DNA from: Myrica gale
Taxonomy: Eukaryota > Streptophyta > Magnoliopsida > Fagales > Myricaceae
Assembly (NCBI GenBank): GCA_963930655.1
Contig: OZ005603.1
Location: forward strand, 13,477,001-13,541,000
Reading direction: 5' to 3'
Length of the DNA stretch: 64,000 nt
Positions 9,513-21,564 of this stretch are shown here, piece by piece (the first letter of the stretch is position 1; every line of letters starts with the position of its first letter). The notes under the pieces were generated by a model that worked only from the letters and a program-made list of their open reading frames with translations, searched no databases and was not told the origin of the DNA. Both the position numbers and the translations under genes were made by a program.

Positions 9513-11552
9513 TATTCTATGCTTTTTGATTTGGTAGTGGTCCATGGAAGAAGCTCTGAATCTTTAACTACTAAAACTGATCAAACTGGTATTATTTGCT
9601 CCTTTTTTTGTTTCCTTTTATTTGGCTACAGTTTCTTATTATGATTAGGATTTGATGCTTTTCATGTGGGTGGAAATACAATAAAAGACATTCATTGTGC
9701 TTGGGGGCATGCACTGGCCCAACTGCTCAGCCTCATAAGCAGTCCCGACGTCAGAAGCGGCCTGAACTACTAAGTTTTTTCGCACAGCTCCCGCCCTCTG
9801 CGTTGGTGAGGTGCAAAGTTTACCTCGCCTATTGGAGGCCATAAAACCCCCTTTATTCAGCTGTTGATCGCCCATGAAGCCAAGGGCTGACCATCATCCT
9901 CGACAGGAACAATCTTCAAACCTGCCACCTGCGGTTCATCCGAATCAACTGCCTCGATATTGCCCTGATGCTGTTTCTTCAGAGGTCGTTGCCCATCCAC
10001 CTCGCAGGCAAGAGGAACTAGCTTTCGGCCCACAACCAGCCCATCCTTTAGCAAGCCCAGAGTTGAGTTGCCCTGCCAAATGCCTTTTCATTTCCTCGGC
10101 CCAGCCTTTCCCCTCTCGGCCTTTAGAGTCTCCAACAGCAGAAGCCTTTTTTCCCCCACTCTTAATCGGCCCCTTGCTTTGAAACCGGAAAGCTAAATAG
10201 CTCTCTTTTTGGCCCATACCTTCATCGATAAGTCATAAGAGGTGTATCACGCTGGCCTAGCTGGCCCACCAACTCAGACTACGATAATTCCTGAACTGCC
10301 CAAAGGTCTATATCATCAATAGTACCTGTATCCCTCGTCCTTATACGAGCGTAATCCAAGTCATTCTCCAGATTCGCCTGCCAGGCTCCCTCCAGCGTAA
10401 CCTCACCGTCCTTTATGGTGGGAAATTAGACCACACCAGAGACAGCCGCCCCTTCCTTGCCTATGACGCTCCCTGCAGACTCTGGCGCACTACCTCCCAG
10501 CTAGCATTTTGCAAAAGATGACAAGATGTTAGAGGTGTCAGAATCCATTCCCTGTCAATAGTGATATATCGGCCGTGATGGGGCTGAGCTTTTTGCACCT
10601 AATTTTTGGTGAGCTTCGAATTAGTGTTATAGTAATTGGTCATGTTGAAACGGAGTTGGCAAGATGAGAGAGAGATTTGCATGACTTGCTGTACGAATTA
10701 AATGCAACTTTTGGAGCTCACTCATTTGGGTCTATTTTTCAATGAGTTCATTTTCAACGAGGGCGACTTCCCTCACACTGACAGGGGTGTTACGCCCTTT
10801 TTGGTACGGCCCTGTCAGCCAGACTGCAATCAATAGTCCCACATTTCAAATTTTCTTCAACTTTTTATGAGCTTTTTGCATTAACTGCGTGCCCTAGTCC
10901 AAACAATAAGTAATGGGTATTGTGCACTATCGATGTAATCCGTACTAGCGCGCGGTGGTCGCATTAAGGGAGGGATATGGTCGGACAATATGGCCGTAGC
11001 TTAGTCGTGTTCTGATAAAGGTCGGGGCCAGGGCTCTGAGTTTATTAGTAGCTATTTTAGACGTGGTGGTGGAGATCAAACGGACGAGAGTTGGCAACCG
11101 AGGATGACGATAACTCATGAAAGACAGTTTAGTCATCGTGGTTTGGAAATATGCCCCAATATTGGGTATCAAGTTTGAACGAAGCCAAGATGCCACTGCA
11201 ATCTTCAAAGCATGGGTTTATTGCCCAAACACAAGATAAGTCATCCTAGATACAGGATCGAAACCTAATCCTTAAATCCGGATCAATCTAGCACAACATT
11301 AACATTAGATCACCTCCGAGAGAGTAATTAATATTCACTTTTCAAGCTCAATCATATAATTCACCTGATGATATGCATCAAGCTAAGGCACTTGTGGAGT
11401 GTACGTACGTAGTTTGTTTTTTAACGTAATTATTCTTTGGTAGTACATACCTTCTCTTGTCCTCAACATCCTAATTCAGCCGAAATCATCATTACAGGAC
11501 AAAAACCAAAAGCGAAACACGTACGAGTACTGTTACCGCAGGGATAAAAAAG
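9513..11552. other. Gene-poor stretch; degenerate coding-like patch near 9870-10560
   Basis: Between about 9870 and 10560 the minus strand shows stop-interrupted Gly/Lys/Trp-rich phrases (for example RYGPKRELFSFPVSKQG near 10240-10170 and VTLEGAWQANLENDLDYARI near 10405-10345). They are vaguely like the zinc-knuckle part of plant LINE ORF1, but the match is too weak to call. The rest is AT-rich with no gene, RNA or clear repeat that I can support. Confidence 0.3.
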
Positions 11553-11771
11553 ATGGGCTTTGTCTCCATCCTCGCCGCCTTCATTGCTTTAATTTACATC
11601 ATCATGTGCTCGTTGTCCGAACAGATCATAAGCAACATATGCCTATGTACGACGGGAGTATGGGTAGGCCTCAGAACTCCTCCGCTTACCCGTGATGGAA
11701 CTAACAGGTTAATAGCTAGGACAAGCCGAGTTCCAGTTCATCCCCACGTTGTAGGGCTTTTGTTCGTTTAG
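11553..11771 (+). CDS. Small ORF with hydrophobic N-terminus (72 aa), doubtful
   Basis: An ATG in good plant context (AAAGATGG) opens MGFVSILAAFIALIYIIMCS, a hydrophobic helix of about 17 residues that could be a signal anchor or signal peptide. A short Cys-containing and basic tail with ..SRVPVHPHVVG follows. A GT splice donor-like site (GGTAGG) lies after codon 37, so it might instead be a first exon. No TATA box, poly(A) signal or family match is evident. It could be a small secreted peptide gene or a chance ORF in intergenic DNA. Confidence 0.2.
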   Translation: MGFVSILAAFIALIYIIMCSLSEQIISNICLCTTGVWVGLRTPPLTRDGTNRLIARTSRVPVHPHVVGLLFV

Positions 11772-14631
11772 GTTTTTTCGCTGAACTAACAGGTTCTACT
11801 TACTTTCTCGTCGTGGCGCCCCTGAGGTGAATCTGGATTCTTCGTTGTCACATGCGTTCAGGAACGAAGTCAGGATTTGTTCTTCAGGGGGTTAAATATA
11901 ATTTTTGTTTGAACTTTTTTTCTAAACGGGAGTCGAGACTATTTTACGTGTACCTTGACTAATTCTACGGCCTTTAAATTTTCATTATAATCAAAATAAA
12001 CATATTCAAAATGTAACAACGTATTCTAAAACTTAAAAAAGGAAAAAAAATTATAAACTTTAACTTAAGTGTAAAAGCCAAATTTTCATCAATTATGTTA
12101 ATTGAACAGAAAGTTCTTTCAACAAGTAAAATTCATTGATTATTATATCAGTACTAAAAACTTATGCGACCGAATGCAATCGAAAATTTAAAATATTTGT
12201 AATAAAGGGCTCATAAATTATTGACAAAGGCACAAAGTAATATTAAAATCTAGCCAAAATAACATAGGCACACCCAAATAATAGAGCAATAATATTTTAA
12301 TTAAACAATAATTATGAAATGAGTACGTTTTCAGGAAAAAAACAATAATTATTAAATGTAATTACATTTAGAATTCTAACTTTTAAGAGGAATTTTTTGC
12401 GTACAATACAAAAAGATTATTGTATTCCAAGAGTTGAGTATGAATTTTGTTGTTTCCTGTATATGAGGTAAAATAGTGGGAGAGAGAAAAGAGAAAGGTA
12501 ATTGAGAGAAAATCTAAACAATAAGAGTGTAAACAGTGAGAGGCAGGAAGTGAGAGAGAAATAAGAGAGGAAGGGATGAATTTTAGAAAAAAAGAAGGGA
12601 GAGAGAAAAGTAAAAAAAAAACACTTAGTATTTTTCTTTTAAAAATTGGAGAGCATATTTATAAAGTAGTTATTCCCTCTCTCACGCTCTTTCTTTCTTT
12701 CATGTTTATTTCTCTAAAAATTTTGAGTTGCATTACAAATATTACAACCGATCTTTGCCTTATATTAAAAAAAAATTTGAAATTTTATATATAAATTGCA
12801 AAAACCATGGCCTCCCCGTAGCTTCGTCCTTACATGTGGTTGACAGCTGCCTGCATGTGATCATGTGAGAAACTCGAGTACTGGGAAAGACCCAAGAAAG
12901 TCCCCTAAAAGGTCTGATTTAAGATGGAAAGCTTTAAAATTCGACTGTTCGAGGGCAATTTGTGGACCACAGGTCCTGTAAGATTGGGTCTCACCACTAC
13001 TGCTCGTGCCCTGGATATGAGGGTAAGTTGTTGAAGTGTCATGGAAGAAATAACCAGAAAAATGTGTAGTGTTTCAACGAAGACAAACTTAAATTGTGGA
13101 AAATAACGGGGGTCACTGTAATGGGTGATCCATACGCGTAGTTGAGAGGTCCATATCATCAACTGATCACATTGCATACTAATTTCTATATATGCATGTG
13201 TTTGAATATTGCGAATATCCTATCATGTCTCTTTTTCTTTAATTTCTTCCCTTTCTTTCCCAGTGGTTATGGCTGATCATATATATTAACTAGATCCTCT
13301 CACTTTCAGATAGAATGAGACAGTACAAAGGCTCTACAGTATCGCGTGTGCTTTATAGCTACCGCATTTAATGTTTGATATGTCTCTCTTCAAAAACTCA
13401 TAATCTTTGCTAAAAAAATAAAAACAAAAATAAAAAAACATTCCATCATCATTCATGTGGGTGGAATATTTATTGCAATTTGGAATCGTCTTAAGATTTA
13501 GAATTTCGTAAATCCTTCCTATTATTTCTAAATTGAATATGAAAATAACACTCGAGATTTTAAGAAATCTACCTAATAGAATATCCTAAAGATTCTTATA
13601 AGAGATCTTAATCTCGGGGATTAGAGAATTAATAAGCCTATTGCTCTACCTAATAGAAATCTATCTAATCTCGGAGATTAGAGTTGGGCGAGCTTGGTAG
13701 CTAGCGGTAAATATAATGTCAGCCGGCAAGTAAAAGTCAGGTATTGTTTATTGTACATCGATATTATCCTGCAGCATCTGCAAGTGGGGTACCATAAAGT
13801 AATTAGGGGTGCGGGAAGCAAAGAATGGAAATTAAGTAAAGGTCTCGAGTGTAAGCAAATAGTAAGTAAGATTATAGGATTTAATAATTATCGTTGATTA
13901 AAGTTTAGAAAGAAAAACAGAAATGACAGATAAACACTACCCATAGGTTTGTTTGACCCATTGCATCATAAATTACTCAATTTTACACTACCATAATGCA
14001 TCTTACTACTTTACATATGTTTATATAGAACAAAGGTATTGTTGTCCATTCATTAAATAGTTTAGGACATTAAAACCATTTCAAACGTTAAACAATTACT
14101 ATTTTTTTTAAGAAAGAGTTGTCATATCTCAGTAATGGGATTTGCTAAATTCAGATGTAAAGATCATGGATCTATGTTTTCTTCTACTTCTATCACTCTA
14201 TCTTTCTTAGTGTCGTCTATAATGAAAATGACTGATGAATCAAAAACTGTCGGTCGGTAATTTTTCTTATCCTCGTATCTTGCAAAAATGCAAATTTAGG
14301 TAAGTTTATTGAAAATTATTATTATATAAAAAGCTATAATATATAATAATTTTGTATCTCATTTAGCTCCCTCCTTTATGCCTACTATATATAACTAGTT
14401 GTTTTGGTTTTATACTGACGGCTTAAATTAGAAGCCCAGTTCTGTTTATTGGTCTGAGAAAGATAGATTTATTCGAAATTAATTGAATGAACAATTCATA
14501 CAACAAGTAATCTTTTTTCTGAGATTTGAGTATTTCATAGTTCCTTCCCAAATTGTCAATTGCTAATTCTTGTTCATTAAGATTTATGGGTGATTCGGAT
14601 GTTTACTTTAGCTTTTGATACAATAGTAGTG
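11772..14631. other. AT-rich intergenic DNA
   Basis: Low-complexity A/T-rich sequence with no supportable gene. A purine-rich patch (GAGAGA-type, about 12470-12610) is followed by a pyrimidine-rich patch. Around 13540-13685 the phrase TCTAATCTCGG(A/G)GATTAGAG appears in direct and nearly palindromic form. I see nothing else that can be named. Confidence 0.3.
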
Positions 14632-14935
14632 CATCATCCAAACTATATAAATCTTATACAATTTGCTCCCTTAGTCAAATTTTTCTGTAATATTAGACAA
14701 AAATAACGATTATGCCCTTTACCCACTTTGCATATGTGATCGAGAATATTGTTATGAATTCAATAAGTCATTGGGGGGCATTACCGTCATTTCGAGTGTA
14801 AAAAATCCTTTATTTTCTTTCAAATTGATGGAAGATACAAAGTATCTAACATTGGTAATTTGAGGTTATAATATGTCAAACCTGATATTTTAGGCCAATA
14901 AAATGTGTCAAACCCCCTATAGTTGATGGATGAAA
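14632..14935. mobile_element. Possible degenerate MITE with inverted ends
   Basis: The left end (CATCATCCAAACTATATAAA) resembles, inverted, the right end (CATCCATCAACTATAGGGGG), with weaker similarity continuing inward for about 40 bases. Length and noncoding content fit a MULE-type miniature element. No clean target duplication was found. Confidence 0.3.
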
Positions 14936-15014
14936 AATATATTTGTCACAAGAAGTTATTAGTCACAAGCAATAAGATATAATTAATGGCTTAGTTATGT
15001 TATAAATTAATTTA

Positions 15015-15985
15015 GGCAAGCTTTGTTTGTTTCAACCTAAAGCTATTTATAACGTATAAAGTAGTTTCAAGTGAATTTTGTTTCAGTAAAGTATTCTAGT
15101 TTTCAATGTTTAGCTGCTACCTCAAAACATGTTTCAGAAGAAAAAGGTGAAAATGAAGAGGGGAGAGAAATAGTAACAAGAGACAAGAGATTTTAAGTGG
15201 TTCGGTTTAAAAGACCTATATCCACTGTGAAAGTCATCTGGCTGTATTTTGTATTATAAGTCCATGCATATTACAATTGAAGATCTCTATTTATAAAGAT
15301 AATACAAAACATAATAGGAGAATATCCTATATCTAAATTTGAATCTATACATTTGAATTTGAATTTGAATTTGAATCTTCGTAACAATATCAAAAATTTG
15401 ATATTGTGATAACCATAATATCATATCAAATCTTTAAGATTTGATTATGATATTATCTCTAACAGTTCCTGAAAGCATTTTTCATTATATTTGATGATAT
15501 ATTTTTTGTAATCTTGTATGATTAGCAAACTTCATTCTTAACCTCAATTTGAGATGAACTGAAAATAACATATGTAACAATCGAATAAAATATTTCTCAC
15601 AAAAAGATTAAAAAATATTTCTAAAAAAATTAAATTTTTTTGAACAATAAAGTATATAAAATTATGAATATATATCAACATCATAAAGATCGGAGGGCGA
15701 GGAAAAAGAAGAGAAGTGCGGGTTCAAGGGCAGCAAGAGAATGAGAAATTAGGAAAGTAGATTATCTTCTTTCAAAAAAGAAACCAATTTACGTCAATTA
15801 ATGTTTCATTTTATTGTTGACCGATTCTATTTCAGTTGACTAAATTTTACCAACCTCCTCAGACACCGGAAAATAGAGAAAGCACAAGACAAATTCTTGT
15901 GTACGATGAAACAAATGGAGACATAGATGTAAAACTGTAAAATTTTCTTTAATGAAACATTTTTAGGAAAAAAAATTCCTTCTTC
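15015..15985. mobile_element. Second copy of the element at 19489-20258, interrupted by a probable LTR
   Basis: The left part (15015-15147; phrases TTTCAGTAAAGTATT and GCTACCT) and the part after 15467 (TTTGTAATCTTGTATGATTA, then CTTAA) match, in the same order, the left portion of the element at 19489-20258. The interruption is the separate feature at 15148-15466. The right end is degenerate and its boundary approximate. Confidence 0.4.
15148..15466 (-). mobile_element. Probable solo LTR inside the element copy
   Basis: On the minus strand this starts TGTTAGAGATAATATC and ends near TCATTTTCA. It contains a TATA-like TTTATAAATAGAG (about 15297-15285) and short AT-rich repeats (four TTTGAA units near 15352-15375), as in small copia LTRs. 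No internal retroviral-type domains flank it. No convincing 5-bp target duplication was seen, so the ends are approximate. Confidence 0.4.
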
Positions 15986-16600
15986 AGTGTTTGGTTATTA
16001 TTTAAAAATAGAGTTAGTGATAATTTTTGTCCCTGAATTTTGATCACTTTTAAAAATTCGTCACTTGGTTTTTTCGTTTATCACACGTAGTTCCCTTGTT
16101 TTGAGATATTGTCAAAATGGTCATTTCATCCACTCTTATTAGTGAATTCTCAAGTCAACTAACGGTTATATATACACGTCATGGCCAACCAAAAAATTAC
16201 ACGTGTAAAGTCGCATAGATTTTAATCGTTAAAGCCTTCTACTTTTGGATTATGTTGAGCTTAAGGAGATACCTTCAATATAAATATACACTCAAATTAA
16301 TATTGATAAATCAATAAAATAGGTTCAGATTGAGCATGATTTATCAAGATCCAAAAAGATAGAGATTAATTTCATAAAAACAAATTTTTAAGAGTAGAAA
16401 ATCTCTTTCGAAAATAAAAGATGATTCGTTATCATCAAAATCAAACAAACTGAGGTTATCATGTAACCTTGGGGCTAACATATTCAATTATTTTCAAGAG
16501 GGAAGTGTGCAAGAGATTGACGTTAGAGAGAGGGAGATCACACATATCTAAAACGCCAAGAGAGAGAAAAAAAAAAAAGAGGAAACATCCTTATATCAAT
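15986..16600. other. AT-rich DNA with half of a MULE-like noncoding repeat
   Basis: 16015-16180 reads like one arm of the common plant noncoding elements built from phrases such as TTTTTGTCCCTGAATTTTG and AAAATGGTCATTTCATCC. The opposite arm is not found, so it is probably a remnant. The rest holds nothing I can support. Confidence 0.3.
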
Positions 16601-17017
16601 GGGTAAAAATCAATAAGCTCCCCTTCAAGTTCCAAAATATTTTATTACGCCCTATATATTTCAAAAATAATCAATCATTGTCTTCTGTTTGATTTGGTCA
16701 TTAAGTCACACGGAAAGTGATGTGAAATGATCAAAATGTTCCTCCAAGATAAAATTTTAAAAAATAAAAATTCAAGGAATAAATTAAAAATAAATAGATT
16801 AATGAAATAGATTTTCAATATTTATTTAAAAACATTACTTTTTATTTATATATCATTTTTATTTTTAATGAATATCTTAATAATTGTAATAGTTTTTTCT
16901 TTGAAGGACATTTCGGTCATTTGCATGTGATTTAATGGGCGAGGATTAATTGTTTTGAAACATATGGGGATAAATAAAATATTTTGGAACTTGAGAGGGA
17001 CTTATTGATTTTTGCCC
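16601..17017. mobile_element. MITE with long terminal inverted repeats (417 bp)
   Basis: The left arm begins GGGTAAAAATCAATAAG. The right arm, read inverted, begins GGGCAAAAATCAATAAG, and the match continues through CCCTTCAAGTTCCAAAATA-type sequence for about 65-80 bases. The inner part is AT-rich and non-coding. Long arms point to the Mutator-like class, but the flanking 9-mers do not match, so class is tentative. Confidence 0.6.
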
Positions 17018-18038
17018 ATAGATATGGGCATACTATGATGTTCCTCCAAAAAAAATTGATTTAATGAAAAATTTGAGCTTTGTTTGTGAAAAATAATAGA
17101 GCTTTTACCTTCTACTTAAATTTTTTTTACTTTGACCTCATTTTCGTGTGCTTGGCAAATATCTAATTACAAAATTTATTATATACAAGCAAACAAATGG
17201 ACCCTTAATGCAACCTTGTTTGGTCAATTTGTTTTACTAGGCTAATTAGCATTGGTCCCTATATGTTGATTCCTCCGGCCTATTACTTTCCAGGAACATC
17301 TAAATATTTGTGTATGCAAGGAAAAGATCTTAGGGAAAGGAAAAAAAAAAGTGTATGCAAGGAAATGATGCAACACCATAGCAATTCGTTTAGAAATTGC
17401 ATGCACACTTTAAACGCCTATTTATGACCTAAGTAGGTAAGAAAGAAAAAACATGTGCACTCCATGCAGAGAATGCACAAGTATATGGTATTGCTGGTTG
17501 GACAGACTCTCTTCTGGTTTATTGTTCTCTTTGGGTGATACTATTAGCTACCTACACATCGTTTGAGCATTACTCAACCCAAACTAACTGGCACCAAACC
17601 GCTGACAAACTTTGAACTTTTTCAATACAGCAATCAGTTTGAGCTTGAGGATGCTTGGCCAAAGTGTCAATTTACACTTCAACCATTTCCCGATCGAGAA
17701 AATCACTGCAACTTGTGGCTGAAGGAAGGTCAGGGTCGATCAGCCAAACTAGGAACTGAAACGTGTCATGCCAACTGGCTGCTCCCATTTAGCTAAGAAA
17801 AGTGCAAATTTGGAGACTATCGATCCTAACAAGAAGCATATCCATAGAGATCTCTCATTTTCCATCCATACTTCGACACATACCAAGATATGGTCCCACG
17901 CTATGGTTATCCCCTGACAATGTCTTGGAAGCATCAGTCGCTTTGCAATTAATATCAAAAGCAAGAGGCGGCACTAACTGCTAAACGTGATTAAGACCCT
18001 TTTGTGGACTATTGACTCAACTTTTGCCTTTCACCGCC
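17018..18038. other. Upstream region of the small gene at 18196
   Basis: Intergenic sequence with no supportable gene. Open frames here begin with non-ATG codons and lack similarity. Base composition becomes less AT-rich after 17560, consistent with a promoter-proximal region of the gene downstream. Confidence 0.3.
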
Positions 18039-18046
18039 TTATAAAT
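18039..18046 (+). promoter_or_regulatory. TATA box of the small Ser-rich protein gene
   Basis: TTATAAAT lies about 150 bases before the ATG at 18196 and is followed by a C/T-rich leader. Transcription would start about 30 bases downstream, giving a 5' leader of about 125 bases. Confidence 0.6.
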
Positions 18047-18195
18047 CCCCCTTACAGAGCTTGTGTTCATACTCATCCACAGCCCCAAAGCCTACATCCT
18101 TGCATGCCCCTCTCTCTCCTCTCTCTGGACTCAAAGCACCAACTTTTAGTTTCATCCTCTGCTCTTTGATTCGCCAAAAATTTATAGCAAAAACA

Positions 18196-18456
18196 ATGGC
18201 AAACTCGCGCCTTGCAAGGTTTGTCTCAGAGGTTGCACCACCACAGTATATTTGTGTCATGAGGCAGAGAGCCTCGAAGATGTTGGACACCATAAATGAA
18301 GAAAGAGATGGTGGGGGAAACGATTCCCGTGCTAACTCTCCAAGAAGTTCTTCTTCTTCATCATCTTCTGCTTTTGCTGCTTCAGCCGTTCCCGCAGCTG
18401 ACAACAAGTTCTTTCTCAAAGCGGTTCACAGATCCTTTTCGATCTTTGATCACTGA
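18196..18456 (+). CDS. Small plant-specific Ser-rich protein (MANSR..APPQ family), 86 aa
   Basis: A single-exon ORF starts MANSRLARFVSEVAPPQYIC, continues VMRQRASKMLDTINEERD, has a Ser run (about residues 50-58) and ends FSIFDH. Plants have a family of short proteins of unknown function that start MANSR(L/I)ARF..EVAPPQ..VMR.R..K.LDTI and end in a short conserved tail. This is a full-length member as far as I recall the family. An in-frame upstream extension exists but uses a non-ATG start, and the TATA box and ATG context (AACAATGGC) favour this start. A poly(A) signal lies 20 bases after the stop. No signal peptide or membrane segment is seen. The function is not known to me. Confidence 0.8.
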   Translation: MANSRLARFVSEVAPPQYICVMRQRASKMLDTINEERDGGGNDSRANSPRSSSSSSSSAFAASAVPAADNKFFLKAVHRSFSIFDH

Positions 18457-18475
18457 GAACCATGAAGGCTGTATA

Positions 18476-18481
18476 AATAAA
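18476..18481 (+). terminator. Poly(A) signal AATAAA
   Basis: AATAAA lies 20 bases after the stop codon of the Ser-rich protein gene, inside TGTATAAATAAAGG. TGTA-type upstream elements are common in plant 3' ends. Confidence 0.5.
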
Positions 18482-18499
18482 GGTGAAAGCCTCATAGGC

Positions 18500-19488
18500 C
18501 TTGTATGAAGCCTACTGGAGCAGGAGCACTCTGTCATGTATTTTTTCTTCTTCTTTTTTTCCTTCTTGTTCTTTAACTAAAGAAGTGCTGGAGAATTGGT
18601 TAGAAGACCAACACTCGCAGAGACAATAATAGAAGGCCTATTTGCGTATGGCCATAGAAGGATTGAATGATAGCGCAGGGCTAGCATGATCATAGTCACC
18701 AACAGGAGGCTTTAAGTTTGCAATAGAAAACCTTAAAAAAAGTGTTAACTTTATTTGCCTGTCGACTGTATTAAACAGCTTATGTGGAAACGAGATCGAG
18801 TTGTTATTGCTTGTCCTGGAAAGTTTCGATACAATCAACAATTTTCACCAACGTCAACTGCAGCCTTTAACCCCCTCCAAACTATTTCCTCTATAGAGCC
18901 TCCATTAACGAGACTTTGAACTCTGTATTGGCAAGGGAACCTGTACTAAAACTAAAACCAAACCTCAAAGGTCGTTTGGATATCAAGAAACACTTAAAGC
19001 CTCTTTTATTGATTGTCCAGGGCATAGTTTAAGACGCCATTAATCTTGACGTAAAACAAAAATACCAGTAAACACTAAAAATGATGTGCATGATTATGGA
19101 ATGTGAACGGGGAGGACCATTCACTACCCTCCCGTTCCCTCCCATTTGAATCTAGATAGAAAACATTTCAGTTCAGTTGAGATCGAAAGGTAGACATATA
19201 AGATACAGTGTTGATATTCTTTGAGTCGGAATAAGCAGTTAAACGCAACGTTTAGTTACAAGGTGAAAAAACAATCGTGAAACATCCTGTGAAGCCTTCT
19301 CTGCGTTTCCCCCAATGGGCAATGGAAATAAACGAAAATGAGAGGTGACAGTGTTGAGGGACCATTGAGCAGGAGCTCCTGATCTAGAGTTCTCAGATTT
19401 CTCATCTTTTTTTCTCCTAAGGCTTCGGATCCATGCTTTATTCTGAGATTTTGACCATATAATATCAATTTCACAAGCTGCCTATTCT
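18500..19488. other. Intergenic sequence
   Basis: Pyrimidine-rich 3' flank (18540-18575) and then mixed sequence. No gene, RNA or repeat I can support. Confidence 0.3.
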
Positions 19489-20258
19489 AGGGTCCTTTTG
19501 TTTCGTTGTAAAATACTTTTTGTTGTAAAGCAAATTCCAATGCATTAAATTTCAGTAAAGTATTATCATTTTCGTTGTTTGGTTGTTACCTTAAATATAT
19601 TTTTCAAAAAAAAATTTCATGTCCTGCTCAGGTTGTATTTTCCGTAATCTTATATGATTCATAAATTTAATTCTTAATATTAGAAATAAAATAAAATAAA
19701 AATCAATCAAATTACATATGGAACTAAATTTTTCGCTTTTAATTCTAGAAAATTTTCAAAATGATTTGCTACGTGGAATTATTTCAAGTAAATATCCCTG
19801 AAGAACTGATTTCGATATCCCTCAAAGAGGAGCACAGGAGAGAGAAAGAGAAATGCCGAAGATGAAGAACTGATTTCGATATCCCATGAAAAGGAGAGAA
19901 TGGAAGAGAGAGACAAAGATTGGGAGCAAGAAATATGCGAGAAGGGGGAGAACAGTCGAGTGAGAGGACATGAGAGATATAGAGAGACAAAGATTGGGAG
20001 TACTTAGAAAAAAAAAAGACAAAGAGCAAAAAGTCTGCGAGAAGGGAGAGAACAGTGGAGTGAGATGTTGGGAAAGGCTGGGGAAAGAAGATTCACGACT
20101 TCTAAAAAAGAAGCTGCTTTCTAGAAAGTTCGGTTATATATTTTACATTTGACCGAAACTCATTTCCATTGACCGCAATTTTACGGAACATTCAAAAATC
20201 GAAAAGTAAGTAAAATATTTTACAAAAATAAGAATACAATAAAACAAACGGAGCATTA
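19489..20258. mobile_element. Non-autonomous DNA transposon with about 27-bp inverted ends (770 bp)
   Basis: The left end TAGGGTCCTTTTGTTTCGTT pairs with the inverted right end TAATGCTCCGTTTGTTTTAT, both continuing into TTGTA-rich sequence. The interior (about 19790-20095) holds two diverged copies of a purine-rich unit: GAAGAACTGATTTCGATATC occurs twice, and AGACAAAGATTGGGAG occurs twice. A related, interrupted copy is at 15015-15985. The flanking bases do not give a clear target duplication. Confidence 0.5.
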
Positions 20259-20520
20259 GATAAATTCATTTTCTCGAGGCTTCACTGCCACTGGAGAAAC
20301 GCCAAGCCTTTGCATGATTGTGGGTTAAGATGTCGTAGCTTAAGCTTCGATAATGGTGGACTCACACTCGATGACTAGGCCCAAAGGAATTTCTTCTCCT
20401 AGACTTTAGACCCATTTTTTCTTTTGAGACTGCAAACCCATTTCAGAATATCTTTGATTAACAATATCAAGAGTTGAAGCTCCAAAATGGTTGAATCTAT
20501 CACCATCGGATCATTGGGTG

Positions 20521-20968
20521 TACGACTGTGCATTTACGGTGACGGTGATGGTTTCTACCACCACCACCACTATGGACAGTTGTCTAAAAATAGACACCGG
20601 GCCCTATTAGAAGAAGAAACCGACACTTTTGGTGGCAGTTTACAATAAAATTCCAAAAAATGAAACCAAAAGAATCAAATCGCAAATTACAACAACCAAA
20701 TCGCAATCGCAACAAAAATTATCAAATCGCAACAAAAAATTTCCAATAGCAACAAAAAATTTCAAATCGCAATCAAATCTCATATCTCAGCCAAACAAAA
20801 CAGGAGAGGGAGAGCGAGAGAAATGCAAAAGATAGCGCCAGAGAGTTGCAGAGGAGAAGAGGCGGATGAAAGAATGAGAAAACGAATAAAAAATGGACCG
20901 TTGGGCTGCGGTCACCAGAACATGGTGCCGGTTAACCAGCACACAGCCAGTACCAGTGATCAGCCCTA
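20521..20968. mobile_element. hAT-like MITE (448 bp)
   Basis: The left end TACGACTGTGCATT resembles the inverted right end TAGGGCTGATCACT. The flanking 8-mers ATTGGGTG and ATTGAGTA match at 6 of 8 bases. The right half is GA-rich like the leaders of the other hAT elements in the window, and the ends carry GGTGACGG/GGTGCCGG-type subterminal motifs. It is probably a deletion derivative of the same broad family as 5803-7875. Confidence 0.5.
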
Positions 20969-21564
20969 ATTGAGTATCAGCAGGGAGGTTGTCCGGTTAG
21001 CGGTGTGTATAACTTGATGGTAGGTACAACCGACGCTTGAGCAAATAATGGAGCTTCAGTTTTTATTATTGCAAATTTTCACGTGCCATCTATTTGTTAA
21101 AAATGGGAGGGCACGGGAGGAGAGCTGCTCCCATGATTATATATAAACATCATCTATAGGCAGCCTGTAATCTGAAAATATGAAGGGCTAACATGACACC
21201 TAAATCAGACTTAAATCAAAAGGATTTGATACATTGGCCCCCATGAAACGGATATAACTGGAGCCACGGAGCAGTTACAATGATATTGTTAAGTATAAAT
21301 CACATTAAGAATCTTCCCAACAAAGTAAACTGATAATTCAGACATATTACAGAATGAGATATCCAAAGAGGTATGCAACAAATTTTTTTCTTCTTACCTT
21401 CTACCAACAACGTTTTACTGTCTACGCTTGAATAACATCTCCCGTTCATAGATCAAAAATAAGCTTTTCCAGATGTCTTTAGTAGACTGAACTCAAACTC
21501 TCTCCACATTTACATCAAAATCGGAATCTACTGTCACTGAACTTAATGCTCCAAGGACCACATG

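Noticed and set aside
17563..17796. 77-aa ORF upstream of the small gene
   Set aside because: It starts with TTG, has no similarity I recognise and lies in a promoter region.
18061..18195. 45-residue N-terminal extension of the small Ser-rich protein
   Set aside because: It begins with a non-ATG codon and lies in the C/T-rich leader just after the TATA box. The family N-terminus MANSR starts at 18196.
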